64,000 nucleotides of DNA from Periconia sp. R9002 (Eukaryota; Ascomycota; Dothideomycetes; Pleosporales; Periconiaceae). The stretch lies in the NCBI GenBank assembly GCA_023627715.1, contig JAMAHW010000020.1:62001-126000 (forward strand), written 5' to 3'. The stretch's first letter is position 1. The number at the start of each line of letters is the position of its first letter. Both the position numbers and the translations under genes were made by a program. The notes under the pieces are model-generated. The model was not told the origin of the DNA and ran no database searches. It worked only from the letters and a program-made list of their open reading frames with translations. Below, piece by piece: positions 33,758 through 45,603 of this stretch.

Positions 33758-35434
33758 CTATGCTTTCGCTTTACCCTTTCCATTAGCATTACCTGTTGCA
33801 CCAGGTTGCCCTCTCCGCCTCTCCCAAACTTGCAAATAACTTTCCTTTAAGGAAAGCGTCTCCGCTCTCTCCCTCTCGACATATAAATCCTGAATGCCAT
33901 ACCACTCATCTCGACTTCGGTCTTTGAGCTGCACTTTCCAGACTTTCCTCTCTTGCTCTCCCTCAACACTGTCGTCCTTTTGCTTGACGGCCTCATGGGT
34001 AATGTTGGCCACTAAGTCGTACCATATAGGCTCTCCTGGTGGATATTCGTTTGGGTTGGGTTCAACGTAGGGAGACATGTCAAGGGACGTGACGGGAAAT
34101 GTGACAATTGTCGGGTTTCGTTCCGAGACGAACTTGTTCTTGCTAAATCGTTTGATATGGAAGAGAAGGCACGGAGGGAGCGGGTGAAGGAGTCGATATC
34201 GAACACGATCCCTCATCTTCTCCTGCGGGCGAATGCCATCGTACTTGCTCAAAATATTGACGAGGGGAACTTGGGGAATGATGTTCTTCTCGATGGCATC
34301 TTGAAACAGAGGTGCCGGAGGTAGGTCTAGCGTGAGGACCAGAAACTTGGAAATCTGTGTCTTCACAGCAGCATCTTCGAAGCGCAGACGATCTCCAACG
34401 TCTGCGCGTGCTGTTATCTCTTGGGACTCGATCTTCAGAGTACCCTGAAACACCTTGTGGACAATACTGGACCCTGGTTTTGTTCTTGATCCTCCAACGG
34501 CTAAATGTAGATGGTTAAGAAACCACGATAAGAATTCCACCGGATCAGACTGTTCAGTCAATGTGTATTGTTTATTCGATCGAAGTGCGATTTCTTGTAG
34601 CAACTCATGGGGGGAAACATGGCTCTTGAAAGCACGTGGATTCCAGATTTTGCGCACCAAAGTACTGAATCGTTGTGCCAGCTGCGGCCGACTTGATAGA
34701 TCTTCGAGCATGAAATAGTTTCGCAGGGGTACCACATGTGACAAGGCCTGCACTACAACGTTGAAATAATCGTTTGCTTTGATGTTGTTCATGCCCACAA
34801 ATCCAGGGATGTATTCCTTGTTCGACAGGTCCGCAGACACTTTTGGCTCCTTGTCTAACCGTGCGACTTCGTTCTTGGACAACCGTGGATCCACAACGAA
34901 ACGGATGTCATCTAGAGATTTGGACAACACCTCGTAGCCTTCTGGAAGAACATAGACCTTCTTCGTCTCCATATTTATATAGACGTGATGATTTTCGTCC
35001 AGAGCGTGGAAATAAGCTTGCGACTTTGGTCCTCGTCCCTGGAAGTATTTGCCGCAAACAAGACATGCGTACACGTTAATGTTTGATAGCGTTATAGAGC
35101 ATAGTTTCTCGAAATCGAAATCGAGGACTTTGCGGTCTATAGTATCAAGATAAAGATCTGTGTATCCGGCTTCGGGTGCCTTCTGCCGTATGGGCGCAGA
35201 AACCGCAGCTTCGTCCTCACTGTCTGTGTTCTGAGCGTCGCCGCCTCGAGGGCCCGTATGTTTCTCCCGATCCGAGTTTATTGTATTATTCGATGTAGAA
35301 TGTCCATTTGTAGAGGCGCCATTGGGTACTTCGAGTTCCGACATGGGCTCATCTTCGACACGCGCTCGTTTGGAAGCTGGAGAAGGCGCATCCACGAGAT
35401 CCTCGAGAGGCTCCAGCGCCTGCCTCTTCGCCAT
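33758..35434 (-). CDS. SAD1: Tri-snRNP-associated pseudo-deubiquitinase SAD1/USP39
   Basis: A single exon of 558 residues. The N-terminal 90 residues are disordered and acidic. A ZnF-UBP domain follows (VYACLVCGKYFQGRGPKSQA, YFHALDENHHVYINMET). The USP-like domain opens with GFVGMNNIKANDYFNVVVQA, where the position of the catalytic Cys is Asp, as in USP39, so it cannot cleave ubiquitin. Further blocks are LLHPLPPCLLFHIKRFSKN and NPTIVTFPVTSLDMSPYVEP. SAD1/USP39 stabilises the U4/U6.U5 tri-snRNP before spliceosome activation in the nucleus. It is divergent from CCT2 across 347 bp. Confidence 0.94.
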   Translation of the reverse strand: MAKRQALEPLEDLVDAPSPASKRARVEDEPMSELEVPNGASTNGHSTSNNTINSDREKHTGPRGGDAQNTDSEDEAAVSAPIRQKAPEAGYTDLYLDTIDRKVLDFDFEKLCSITLSNINVYACLVCGKYFQGRGPKSQAYFHALDENHHVYINMETKKVYVLPEGYEVLSKSLDDIRFVVDPRLSKNEVARLDKEPKVSADLSNKEYIPGFVGMNNIKANDYFNVVVQALSHVVPLRNYFMLEDLSSRPQLAQRFSTLVRKIWNPRAFKSHVSPHELLQEIALRSNKQYTLTEQSDPVEFLSWFLNHLHLAVGGSRTKPGSSIVHKVFQGTLKIESQEITARADVGDRLRFEDAAVKTQISKFLVLTLDLPPAPLFQDAIEKNIIPQVPLVNILSKYDGIRPQEKMRDRVRYRLLHPLPPCLLFHIKRFSKNKFVSERNPTIVTFPVTSLDMSPYVEPNPNEYPPGEPIWYDLVANITHEAVKQKDDSVEGEQERKVWKVQLKDRSRDEWYGIQDLYVERERAETLSLKESYLQVWERRRGQPGATGNANGKGKAKA

Positions 35435-35781
35435 GGTATATGCTCACAGTAAGTGCAGTGCAGTCGGAGAGTATGCGTACAATTGCGGTGACGGTCTTCA
35501 ACGGGAAATATGAGAGGGGTTTTGAAGGTCCGCAGTGCGGTTGAGGAAAGAAAATGGAGCTTCAAGGCAGCACTTGAGCGGCGACAGGCCCGTGACAAGG
35601 GCCTACCGCGGCCTGGGCGTTGATTGGCTGAAGCAGTCGCAAGGCAACGCGAAAAAGTGGCAGGCACGACTGTGCTCCCACCCCACACCATCCGTCACTT
35701 GATACCCATTTTCTTCCTATTCTTTGGTTGCAAAACTACCATTCCTCTTCATCTCACATCTCACATCTCACAACTCACAAA
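35435..35781. promoter_or_regulatory. Divergent promoter SAD1/CCT2
   Basis: A 347-bp shared upstream region. On the CCT2 side the leader is CT/CA-rich with CTCACATCTCACATCTCACAA just before the start. No other motif is assigned. Confidence 0.55.
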
Positions 35782-37478
35782 ATGAGCGCAACACAAATTT
35801 TCGCGGAGGATGTCACGGAAGAAAAGGGCGAGAACGCACGATTGTCTGCGTTTGTGGGAGCTATCGCCGTTGGCGACCTTGTGAAGAGCACTTTAGGCCC
35901 CAAAGGCATGGACAAGATATTACAGTCGGCGTAAGTGCGATCCGAGGCCCAAAAAGCGTCTTTGACTAATGTTTTCTACTTCTAGCTCGACCGGCGAGAT
36001 CATGGTTACCAATGACGGGGCTACCATTCTAAAAGCTATCGCCCTCGACAACGCCGCCGCGAAGGTCTTGGTCAACATTTCCAAAGTACAAGATGACGAA
36101 GTTGGTGACGGTACGACGTCTGTTACAGTATTGGCCGCAGAGCTGCTCCGTGAGGCAGAAAAACTCGTCGACCAAAAAATACACCCGCAGACCATTATTG
36201 AAGGCTACCGGATAGCTAGCCAAGCTGCTCTCCAAGCACTGACAAAGTCGGCGGTGGATAACAGTGGGGATGAGAAGGCTTTCAGGCAAGGCCTTGAGGC
36301 CATTGCGCGGACAACGTTGAGCTCCAAGGTGCTTAGCCAGGACCGGACGCAGTTTGCAAAGCTTGCTGTGGATGCGGTTCTGAGAATGAAGGGCTCCACA
36401 GATCTCACGCATATCCAGATTATTAAGAAGGCAGGAGGCAAACTCAAAGACTCATACTTGGATGAGGGATTCATTCTCGACAAGAAATTTGGTGTCAACC
36501 AGCCCAAGCGGATAGAGAACGCCAAAATTCTGGTTGCAAACACAGCTATGGATACAGACAAAATCAAGATCTTTGGTGCAAGAGTGAAGGTCGACTCAAC
36601 TGGAAAGCTTGCAGAACTCGAAAAGGCAGAGCGGGAAAAGATGAAGGCCAAGGTTGAGCGTATCAAGGCACACGGTATTAACTGCTTTGTCAACAGGCAA
36701 TTGATCTACAACTGGCCCGAACAACTGTTCGCGGACGCAGGCATCAGTTCCATTGAACACGCTGATTTCGACGGAGTGGAGCGATTGGCATTGGTCACCG
36801 GAGGAGAAATCACATCTACTTTCGACCACCCAGAGAATGTCAAGCTTGGACATTGTGATCTGATTGAAGAAGTCATTATTGGGGAGGATGCATTGATCCG
36901 ATTCTCGGGCGTCGCAGCTGGCAGGGCGTGTACCATTGTCCTCCGCGGTGCCACTGAGCAGCTTCTCGACGAGGCCGAGCGTTCGCTTCACGATGCTTTG
37001 GCTGTCTTGTCCCAGACGGTCAAAGAGCCCAAGATGACTCTAGGCGGTGGGTGTGCTGAGATGGTCATGGCGAAGGCTGTGACCGAGGTAGCACAAAACG
37101 TCGATGGCAAGAAGGCTATTGCAGTGGAGTCCTTCTCCAAAGCCCTCCAACAGCTACCTACGATTCTTGCCGACAATGCGGGTTTGGACTCGAGCGACCT
37201 TGTCACTAGACTACGAAAGGCGGTTTACTCGGGATTGACAAGTTCAGGCTTAGATCTGCTCACGCCTGGTGGAGGCATTGCTGATATGCGGGAGCTGGGT
37301 GTTATTGAGAGTTACAAGTTGAAGCGGGCGGTTGTTTCCTCCGCGTCAGAAGCGGCCGAGGTAAGTCCTTATGAGTCGTAGGGTTTGAGGGGGAACGAAT
37401 GCTAACTCGACCCCACAGTTGCTGCTCCGCGTAGACAACATTATTCGCAGTGCGCCGAGGGCACGGAATCGCATGTAA
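35782..37478 (+). CDS. CCT2: Chaperonin TRiC/CCT subunit beta
   Basis: Three exons, 35782-35930, 35986-37360 and 37419-37478, give 527 residues. The short last exon supplies [17 protein letters not shown]. Group II chaperonin motifs are all present: [24 protein letters not shown], the ATPase motif [19 protein letters not shown] and [15 protein letters not shown], followed by [14 protein letters not shown]. The start [20 protein letters not shown] is typical of the beta subunit. CCT2 is one of eight subunits of the cytosolic ring that folds actin and tubulin. Confidence 0.97.
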
Positions 37479-38755
37479 GTGTTGATGTTGGACGAGGCAA
37501 AAAAAGGCGCAACGGGCTTTGTGGAACAGATATATATGTACACAACAGGGCCAGGTGCAGCATCGGCTGTGCCCGGGTGCTACAGGGTCACAAACTAGTA
37601 GAAGAGATAATGCATAGTTCGTGAACCACGCAAGAAAAGATGATGAGAATTGGTGCAAAGTGCAACTGGCGATGATGGGTGATTGTGGGCATGTGTGGTC
37701 GGCATGTAGCCAGAAAGGGAACATGGGCCTGTCAGACTACCGAGCCTGGGCGGCGGTGCTGGTCTAGGTGCATGTGGCCAGACGGCGATTGGTTTCAGGC
37801 GCATTTACGCCTGGCTGGCTACCTTTTTACCTTTGCCGGTTGGCGTTTCATCTACTGAGGCAGAGTTTGGGGTCTAGGAGGGAAGGGGAAAGGGAAAATC
37901 TTTCGTCCATGTTCGATGGCCTTCCAAATCCCGAGCCCGATAGGTGGGATTCGCGTCGTCGTAAATTGATGGATTCGTTCGTCCGTGACGAAGTGCACCC
38001 GTCGGCAAAAGATGGGGGTGCAAGGTTGCATTGAGTAGCTGGGGCTTTATTGAAAAGCCAGAAAAATGTCGTGTCTGTCGTCATGATCAATGTAGGCAGA
38101 AATGAACATGTTCTTGCTGATGATGATGATGATGGCACGATGGGTAGTGCGTACGCAGCCCATCCATCTCACTCATCCTCATGCAAGGCCCGACACACCA
38201 AGGAGACTGATGGTGAATGTGAGTGGACGAGGCCATGTAAGGAGCGGGATAGTGAGCATCTGGCCAGTTGTGTAAGCGGCGTGGTCGGCAGTCACACACA
38301 CACACAGGACAGACAACCTTTGTAATAATTTGGTGCTTGGTAACGCAGAGAGGATCCATTGATTCAACGTCTCATTATCCCCCCCTCACTTTGGGTCTCA
38401 ATGGAGTATATCTCAAAGGCAATGAGGCTAGTACTCGTAGGTATGTATGTGATTGTGGGTCACTTCCGCGTAGGCCGACGGTGTGAGCCCGCGAGAGCGA
38501 GTTGGGTAGTGCAGTTACGGGGGCAGCCGCCACTACCATCCAATCCGAAACCTTGCTCCTTCCCCCTGGCGGCTTAGGCTTGGGGAATCAGGACGCACAC
38601 GCTCAGCTACTCCCCGCCATCTTTGGTTGATAATTCTGCCCTCGCCCGCTTATTCCTCACCCTCCCTCCATCCTCCGCCATCTCATGCTTCATCCCTCGC
38701 CGTCAAGCCTGCCCCAGGCTGTCTCCTAACAACAACATTGTCCCTCGATCCCATT
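37479..38755. other. 1.28-kb spacer CCT2 to IRE1
   Basis: No gene supported. It contains a (GAT) run near 38118-38133 and CACACACACA near 38296. Frames overlapping IRE1 upstream of 38756 begin at a TTG rather than an ATG. It likely holds a long IRE1 promoter and leader. Confidence 0.45.
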
Positions 38756-41700
38756 ATGCCTCAACGCCGGCGCCCGCCTGGTGCTGGCCCGGCCCTAACC
38801 ACCACAACCACCCTGTTGTTACTAATTGTCCTGCCTTGGATTTCCGCCGCCGCTCAGCAGCAGCAGCAGCAAGAACGATCCCCTCGTCACGGACGCTCTC
38901 CTCGGGAAGAGGCCCACCGCGTCCATACAATCACCCCCCAGAACCACGCAAAAGCCGCCGGCGGACGGCTGGCCAATGCCGCAGACCAGTCCAGCCTCCC
39001 GCTCAACGCCTATAGCGAGCGCGCCGTAGTTATCAAATCCTCATCTGCTCCAGCGGTCTCATCCGCTGTCAGAGCCCTTCCTGCCCAGAACGCTGCCTCC
39101 GAGGGCTCTTTGAGAGACCAGCCGAGCGCGCGCTCTATTCAGGACTTGGACGTTGAGGACTTTGTTCTTCTGGCGACTGTCGATGGCCATATACACGCAC
39201 GCGACCGATACAACGGAGAACATATATGGGAGCTCAAACTCGACCAGCCCATGTTGGAGACGGTGAACAATGCCGACAACAAACTAGACGATCTTTCCGC
39301 GAGGTGGATAGTGGAACCTACAGAAGATGGCGCTCTGTATATATTGTTGCCCGGGCCTTATCCCGAGCTCAAAAGCCTTGGCACAACTGTTAAGCAGCTC
39401 ACCGAATTGAGCCCTTACTCAAGCGATGATCCTCCCGTTGTCTACTCGGCCGAAAAGAAGAGCATCATGATCAGCGTGGATGCACGCACCGGCAATGCCA
39501 TCAAAATGTTCAGCACGAGCGGTAGCTCAAGCAACCTCGGTGCACTGGACAGGTGCACAACTCAGTCTTCTGACCCCTTCCACGCCAGAGAACGCGAGTG
39601 CAAGGGCATTCTCGAACTGGGTCAGAACGAATACAGCATCAGCATACACAACAAGATCACTGGCGATCTCATGAGCACCATTAAATACCGGGAATGGGCA
39701 CCCAACAACCGTGATCGTGATCTGCAATCTCAATATCACACACCCAAAGACCAACAATACATCTACACCAGGTTCAATGGAGATATCATGGCTTATGACC
39801 ACAGGCGAGCCAAGTGGCAGACACGCCCGGTTTTTGAGCGTAAGCTGCCGTATCCGGTATGCCGGGTCTTTGATGTCGTCAGAGCACGAGACGATGATTC
39901 CGCGGTGCCTAAACTTATGATCCTTCCACAGCCACCCGGCCCCACGATGCTTGAGGAAAGAGCAAAGAATATTTGGCTCAATACTACCGATACCGGAAGC
40001 TGGTTTGCACTCTCCGAAGTGCACTATCCAGCTGTTACGGATGGTGCACCCACGGCCCAATGCTACAAGCAGATCGATCCTCTGGATTGGGAGCGGTCCC
40101 ATGCTTTACCAGACCGACGACGTTTGGTTGGTGTCCATTTGGTCGACCACAAAGTGGAGCGTCCCACTACGTACCAGGCAATCGATGCCCCTACTACGAG
40201 CAATGGTGTCGATTATGCTACGGCTATCCCCCCACAAAGGCCGCCGCTACCTAGTGCTGTACCGGGGATAGAGGGTCCTACTACCATGGAACGGAAGACA
40301 TACAGTAACCCATGGGCCATCTTCACTGTGCTTGTCATCGTTTCGAGCGTCTTGTACACTGCAAAGAGTTCACCCAAAGGCTCTCCTATTTACAATATAG
40401 TGGAAAAACTCGGCTCAATGCTTCATCAAAGCCGTTCAAGACAACAGCCTATTCCCATGGTTTCCGAAACACCAAAAAGGGAGACACTAAAAGAAGCCCC
40501 TGGAGTGGACGTGCCACCTCCTTCCGCGTCTGTTGACAAGGTAGATCAAGTACAACCCACAGAAGCCGAGAAGTTGAAAGACATCATTGTCCAAACCACC
40601 TTGCCTTCAGGCGAGCCTGTAATTTCACGAGATTCAAAGGAGAAAAAGGTCACATTCGACATTCCTGACGAGGAAGAGGAAGAGGATCTTTCTCTTTCAC
40701 GTACAACAACTGCCGAACAATCACCACCTCTAGAAAATGGTGATAGCAACTTCATACCTCCGAATACTGAAGAAGAATCCCAGAATGTGTCTGAAAAGAC
40801 TGAAGCTTCTACAGATCCCACAGCGGCACCGGCCACACCTGTTAAGAAGAAGAAGACGCACAGAGGAAAACGCGGAGGTGCCAAGGGCAAGAACAAGAAA
40901 CCCAAAGAAGGTGATGAGGTTGACCAGATTGTAGATGCTGCGAAACAGCTTGTACCGGCCACTTCTCTGCATCCCGACGAGTTGACAGCCAATGGCGGTG
41001 ACATGCAGGATATCTCCAACACCAAAAAGATTGGAAAACTGACCATTGATTTTGACCGGGTACTTGGGAATGGTAGTGGCGGTACCTTTGTTTTCGAAGG
41101 CAAATGGAACGATCGTGATGTAGCGGTGAAGCGAATGTTGCCACAGTATTTCGGATTAGCAGAGCAAGAAGTCAAGCTACTGCGCGAAAGCGACCAACAC
41201 TCGAACGTCATCCGATACTTTGACGACGAGAAAGACGAAAACTTCCTGTACATTGCCGTCGAACTCTGCCAGGCTAGTCTTTTCGACCTCTACCGCGATG
41301 GTCGAGCTTGTGATGACATGACTGAGACTCAACAACGTCTCATTAATGAAATCAACAGCAATGTTGCTCGAGCACTTCATCAACTCGCTGAAGGTGTAAA
41401 CCATTTGCACAGCCTACGAATTATTCACCGGGACATCAAACCTCAAAATATCCTTATTGCGTACCCGAAGCGTAATCAAACAAACGGACCACGTCTGGTT
41501 ATATCCGACTTCGGTCTTTGCAAGACGTTGCCGGACAACATGAGTACACTCATTGGAACTACTGCGAATGCCGGTACCGTTGGCTGGAAAGCACCGGAGC
41601 TCATTTTGCAACCCAAAGACATCGGCATGGGCAGCTCGACCGGCCATTCGCGCGATTCGTCGGCCTCCACCGACCCCGTCTCCCAAGGAGTCAAGCGTGC

Positions 41701-42418
41701 AGTTGATATCTTCTCGCTTGGGTGCGTCTTCTACTATGTTCTCACCAACGGCTCGCATCCTTTTGATGACGACGAAGGTTGGGCACAAATGCGAGAGTAT
41801 AACATCAAAAAGAACAAGGTAAATTTGGTTTTGCTATTGTAAAATTATGTACATTCTGACAGTTTCCAGGCTAGTTATGCACAGCTCAGTATTGGCGATG
41901 ACTCTGAGGAACCTATTCATCTGATCTCATGGATGCTTTCCAATAGGCCTGAGGACCGACCAACGGCTGCTCAAGTGATGAATCATCCTTTCTTCTGGAA
42001 CGCTGAAAAGAGACTGACATTCCTCTGTGACTGTTCGGATCACTGGGAACGTGAGCCACGTGATCCACCCTCTGAGCACTTGGAGATTTTGGAAGACTAT
42101 AGCACCCAGGTGCTTGACAAGAAGCGAAATTTCCTAGCGAAGCTTGATCACGCCTTCATCCAATCTCTCGGGAAACAACGGAAGTATACGGGTGACCGCA
42201 TGCTGGATCTTCTTCGGGCACTTCGCAACAAGAAGAACCATTATGAAGACATGGAGGAGAGCGTCAAGGCCAAGGTGGGTCCACTGCCGGACGGGTATTT
42301 GAGGTACTGGACCACCAAATTTCCCAGGTTGCTTATTAGCTGCTACGACTGTGTCGTTGATTGTGGGCTCCAGAACGAGCCCCGCTTCCGTCCGTATTTC
42401 GATGGTCCTAAAGAGTGA
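38756..42418 (+). CDS. IRE1: ER stress sensor kinase/endoribonuclease IRE1
   Basis: Two exons, 38756-41818 and 41870-42418, give 1203 residues. The start is the first in-frame ATG, before a signal-anchor-like segment (TTTTTLLLLIVLPWISAAA). The luminal region (to about 515) contains VDGHIHARDRYNGEHIWELK and repeated beta-strand motifs of the unfolded-protein sensor. A membrane helix lies at about 519-540 (WAIFTVLVIVSSVLYTA). An acidic/basic linker follows (KKKKTHRGKRGGAKGKNKKP). The kinase has the glycine loop LGNGSGGTFVFEG, Lys792 in VAVKRM, HRDIKPQN at 891 and SDFGLCK with Asp918. The C-terminal RNase (KEN) domain keeps the catalytic Arg1140-Asn1141 and His1145 in ALRNKKNHYEDM. It signals by splicing HAC1-type mRNA and decaying ER mRNAs. 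Confidence 0.96.
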
Positions 42419-42737
42419 TTGGTACCTCCTCTGGAGAGACTGAAGTAAACAATGCATTTTTGGTATATATCGGCGTAGCGTAGCACAGCGTAGCATCATA
42501 AAGATAGCGATTTTTTCATGTTACTTGTCCCAGCGTCAAATGATCAGTGTGTCGCAGTGCCTCCCAAGGCAGATATCAATGTCATATGCACGTCCACTTC
42601 CTTGAAGTAGGTTTTGAAAGTCCTCGATAGATTGAAATCTATATGCTATATACCCCATCCAACATGCGCCACGCTATGATGATGATGCTTGAAACTTCCC
42701 AAATCTTTTCAAACCACCAGCCACGACCCCACAAACG
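42419..42737. other. Convergent 3' spacer IRE1/COQ10
   Basis: 319 bp between converging genes. It contains the short repeat GGCGTAGCGTAGCACAGCGTAG near 42470-42494. No coding signal. Confidence 0.4.
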
Positions 42738-43496
42738 CTACCTCCTCACCTTGCTCCCTTCCAACTCTCCCAACTGCGCCCTTGCCATCTCAGGATCCCC
42801 ACCCAGCAATTCCTCCACCCTCTCCTCAAACGCCTTAACCATCATCTCAGCGACCTTGGGCGCCGCCCCTGCACTCAGCGTTGCATATAGCGGATTGGCA
42901 AACGCAAACTCCAACTGCAACGTAACCTGGGTGCTCTGCTCGCCCAACTGCTCAATCGACCAGCGACTCTTCAAATGCGTCATCAACCCCGTCGCCGCAC
43001 CCTTGGCACCGACCTTATCCGCATCCTTTGCGCCTTCTAGATGATGCGCGATATCGCCTCGCGGCAGGTCCGTCTCAGTGGACCCGCCTATACTCTCGAC
43101 GATGCGCCCGGGGACGCAGAAAACGCGCGAGGTGAAGTGCTCGGTGAGGTTACTGAATCCAATGACGAGCGAGGCCTCGGACGGCCAGCGGCGCTTGTAG
43201 GTCGCGTCCGGCGCGGACCACTGCGTGACCGAGGAAGACTGGCAGTACGGCAGGAAGTGCGAGTAGCTCTGCACGTCGGAGACGATGGAGTAGATGGGGT
43301 GCGAGGCGTAGGGCAGAGTTCGCGTTGCGGTTAAGGTTTGAGGTGTCGAGGCTGTGCCGTTGAGCGGGTTTAGAGGGGATTGGAAGGGGTTGGGTAAGAA
43401 GGTGCGGCGTTGAGAGGAAAGTGAGGTGAGGTGGTGGTGGGATGGTGATGCGGCGCCGCGGAGGAGAGGCCGAAGGAGGGTTTTTGAGGCCGCCAT
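42738..43496 (-). CDS. COQ10: Coenzyme Q-binding protein COQ10, mitochondrial
   Basis: One exon, 252 residues. The N-terminal 35 residues form a basic presequence (LLRPLLRGAASPSHHH). The START/polyketide-cyclase fold shows ASHPIYSIVSDVQSYSHFLP, YCQSSSVTQW, EASLVIGFSNLTEHFTSRV and a C-terminal LEFAFANPLYATLSAGAAPK, all COQ10 marks. It binds coenzyme Q in the mitochondrial inner membrane and supports its delivery to the respiratory chain. An insertion of about 25 residues (GAKDADKVGAKGAATGLM) lies before the terminal strands. It is divergent from the tRNA methyltransferase gene. Confidence 0.93.
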   Translation of the reverse strand: MAASKTLLRPLLRGAASPSHHHLTSLSSQRRTFLPNPFQSPLNPLNGTASTPQTLTATRTLPYASHPIYSIVSDVQSYSHFLPYCQSSSVTQWSAPDATYKRRWPSEASLVIGFSNLTEHFTSRVFCVPGRIVESIGGSTETDLPRGDIAHHLEGAKDADKVGAKGAATGLMTHLKSRWSIEQLGEQSTQVTLQLEFAFANPLYATLSAGAAPKVAEMMVKAFEERVEELLGGDPEMARAQLGELEGSKVRR

Positions 43497-43863
43497 TGCG
43501 GTGTGGAAGATAGTTCTTAAGAGTAGAGGAGAAGTTATGGCTCGGGTGATGACCTCGTAGACATGGTCTGTATGTGTACAGGGTGGTTGTCAAGGGGATG
43601 AAGTCATAATAATGGTGACGGGAGCTGCCACAAGCTTGGAAGCTGTGTTTCCAACTGACGTTTAGACAGGAACAAATCGATCGGGGGAGCTAGTCGGAAG
43701 GAGCGTTAGCGCCATCTGCGGGATCTCCCCCTTCCTTATCGATACCAAATTTTTGAACCGCCATGGGATGGACCCCACCCCCACATCTCCTGTCATTCTT
43801 TTTCAAAGTAGGGTTTCTGAACGAAGACACAATCAAATCTCTTATTATTTTTGAAAAGAGAAT
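43497..43863. promoter_or_regulatory. Divergent promoter COQ10/tRNA methyltransferase
   Basis: A 367-bp shared upstream region. A short inverted repeat GGGGGAG (43683-43689) / CTCCCCC (43725-43731) flanks a GC-rich segment. TTATCGATA follows near 43736. No factor is assigned. Confidence 0.5.
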
Positions 43864-45255
43864 ATGAAGGCTTCATCAGATACCCCAGCGGATCCCCGCT
43901 TCCAAACCAACGATGCCCTAGCCACTAAACCCACCCCCAAATCACAACTATCCAAAGGCATGGAGCACATGCGCTTCGCCGTGACTGCTGAACCTGTAGC
44001 ACGCAACACCACCACTTCTCCTCCGACCACGACCACCACACCCCTCCCCGAATCCGACGCCTACGGGGTCCCCGCGTCCATCGCGCCCGTTCGCCACGCC
44101 CCGCACCGCTCGCACTCACCGTCCAACAATCAAAAGCGCACCGACCCGTTCGCGTTTGGGAGCCGGTACCTCGAAGAAGGCGACGACATCTTCGAGTTCA
44201 ACGCGTGGGACCATGTACAGGTCGACGAAACGTACCGCGAGTTCTCGGAGCAGCAATACTCGAAGCAGCGCAGCGAGCCCGTCAACGACTTCGACCGCAA
44301 GCGCTTCAACGATAACCCCGAGAAGTGGTGGAACCTGTTTTACAAGAACAACAAGACGAACTTCTTCAAGAACCGCAAGTGGTTGGCCCAGGAGTTCCCC
44401 GTGCTCGATGAAGTTGCGAGGGAGGATGCTGCGCCCGCTGTTGTGCTGGAAGTCGGTGCCGGCGCGGGAAACAGCGCGTTCCCCATCCTGCAGAAGAGTC
44501 GGAATAAGGGGTTGAAGATCCACGCGTGCGATTTCTCAAAGAAGGCGGTCGAATTGATACGGGGACATGAGTTGTACGATCCAGAACATATACAGGCTGA
44601 TGTATGGGACGTTGCGTCGTCGCCTGACTCAGAGAACGGGGGACTCCCGCCGGGCCTGCACGAAGGTAGCGTGGACGTGGTGCTCATGATTTTTATCTTC
44701 TCGGCGCTGAACCCACGGCAGTGGGATCAGGCTGTCCGGAACATATGGAGGGTGTTGAAGCCTGGTGGCCAGGTGCTGTTCCGGGATTATGGCCGCGGCG
44801 ATCTGGCGCAGGTCCGGTTCAAGAAGGGGCGCTACATGGAGGAGAACTTTTATGTGAGGGGGGATGGGACGAGGGTTTACTTCTTCGAGAAGGACGAGTT
44901 GGAGGAGATTTGGGGCGGGGTGAAGCGTGAGGAGAAGTCTGGTGGAGAAGTCGCCTCCATTGAAGAGAAAGAAGACGACGCTACAGCTTCAATTGAAGAA
45001 AAGACCGCACAATTGTCCGTCGACGAACCACGCCCCGCTTTCGAGGTCGTTCACTTCGGCGTCGACAGACGTATGCTTGTGAACCGCCAGCGGCGCCTCA
45101 AAATGTACCGCTGTTGGATGCAGGCCGTGTTCCGCAAGCCGGGGGATCAGAGCAACAATCAAAGTGAGGTGCCTACGAGTACGTTACGGCAAGATAAGAA
45201 GACGTCTGAGGGCGAGACTGAGGCTGAGACTGGGGAGGGAGGGGAAGGATCTTGA
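43864..45255 (+). CDS. TRM140: tRNA N3-methylcytidine methyltransferase (METTL2/Trm140 family)
   Basis: One exon, 463 residues. The signature block runs FEFNAWDHVQVDETYREFSE, DFDRKRFNDNPEKWWNLFYK and NNKTNFFKNRKWLAQEFPVL. AdoMet motif I is VVLEVGAGAGNSAFPIL. Later blocks are ACDFSKKAVELI, GSVDVVLMIFIFSALNP and FYVRGDGTRVYFFEKDEL, then the family C-terminal RRMLVNRQRRLKMYRCWMQA. The enzyme makes m3C32 in the anticodon loop of tRNA-Thr and tRNA-Ser. Unlike budding yeast ABP140 there is no actin-binding extension or programmed frameshift. An acidic insertion of about 45 residues interrupts the C-terminal third. Confidence 0.93.
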   Translation: MKASSDTPADPRFQTNDALATKPTPKSQLSKGMEHMRFAVTAEPVARNTTTSPPTTTTTPLPESDAYGVPASIAPVRHAPHRSHSPSNNQKRTDPFAFGSRYLEEGDDIFEFNAWDHVQVDETYREFSEQQYSKQRSEPVNDFDRKRFNDNPEKWWNLFYKNNKTNFFKNRKWLAQEFPVLDEVAREDAAPAVVLEVGAGAGNSAFPILQKSRNKGLKIHACDFSKKAVELIRGHELYDPEHIQADVWDVASSPDSENGGLPPGLHEGSVDVVLMIFIFSALNPRQWDQAVRNIWRVLKPGGQVLFRDYGRGDLAQVRFKKGRYMEENFYVRGDGTRVYFFEKDELEEIWGGVKREEKSGGEVASIEEKEDDATASIEEKTAQLSVDEPRPAFEVVHFGVDRRMLVNRQRRLKMYRCWMQAVFRKPGDQSNNQSEVPTSTLRQDKKTSEGETEAETGEGGEGS

Positions 45256-45603
45256 TGGGCTACATATATGATGAACTTCACATCTAGATTTTTGACAAGA
45301 TACCAAAAGATGATAGAGAGAAATAGAGAGATCACGAAAAAGGCAAAATGATAAGCTGAAACCCGTAAGAACGATTCCACTCGAGCATTGTCTATCACAT
45401 GATTTTCTTCTTCGCCTGTTTTACGTCTAAAACTACAAGACCCCTCCCACCCAAGACTTTTATTTTTCTCCAGCAACTATGCACAATGACATCGCCCCAA
45501 AACAAAAATGCGCAAGTCATGACCGTGAAAAATCAAAACCAAACATGCTTTTTCTATCGTATCAACTCAGACTTCGAACACCAGCATTCTCAAGCCGCAG
45601 TGA
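45256..45603. other. Convergent 3' spacer methyltransferase/ERJ5
   Basis: 348 bp between converging stop codons. It contains GATAGAGAGAAATAGAGAGATC near 45312-45333. No coding signal. Confidence 0.4.

Noticed and set aside
38627..38755. Longer IRE1 start
   Set aside because: The upstream frame begins at TTG, not ATG. ATG 38756 directly precedes a signal-anchor-like segment.
40546..41253. 235-codon minus-strand frame opposite IRE1
   Set aside because: It lies wholly within the IRE1 linker and kinase coding region and reads as antisense of biased codons.
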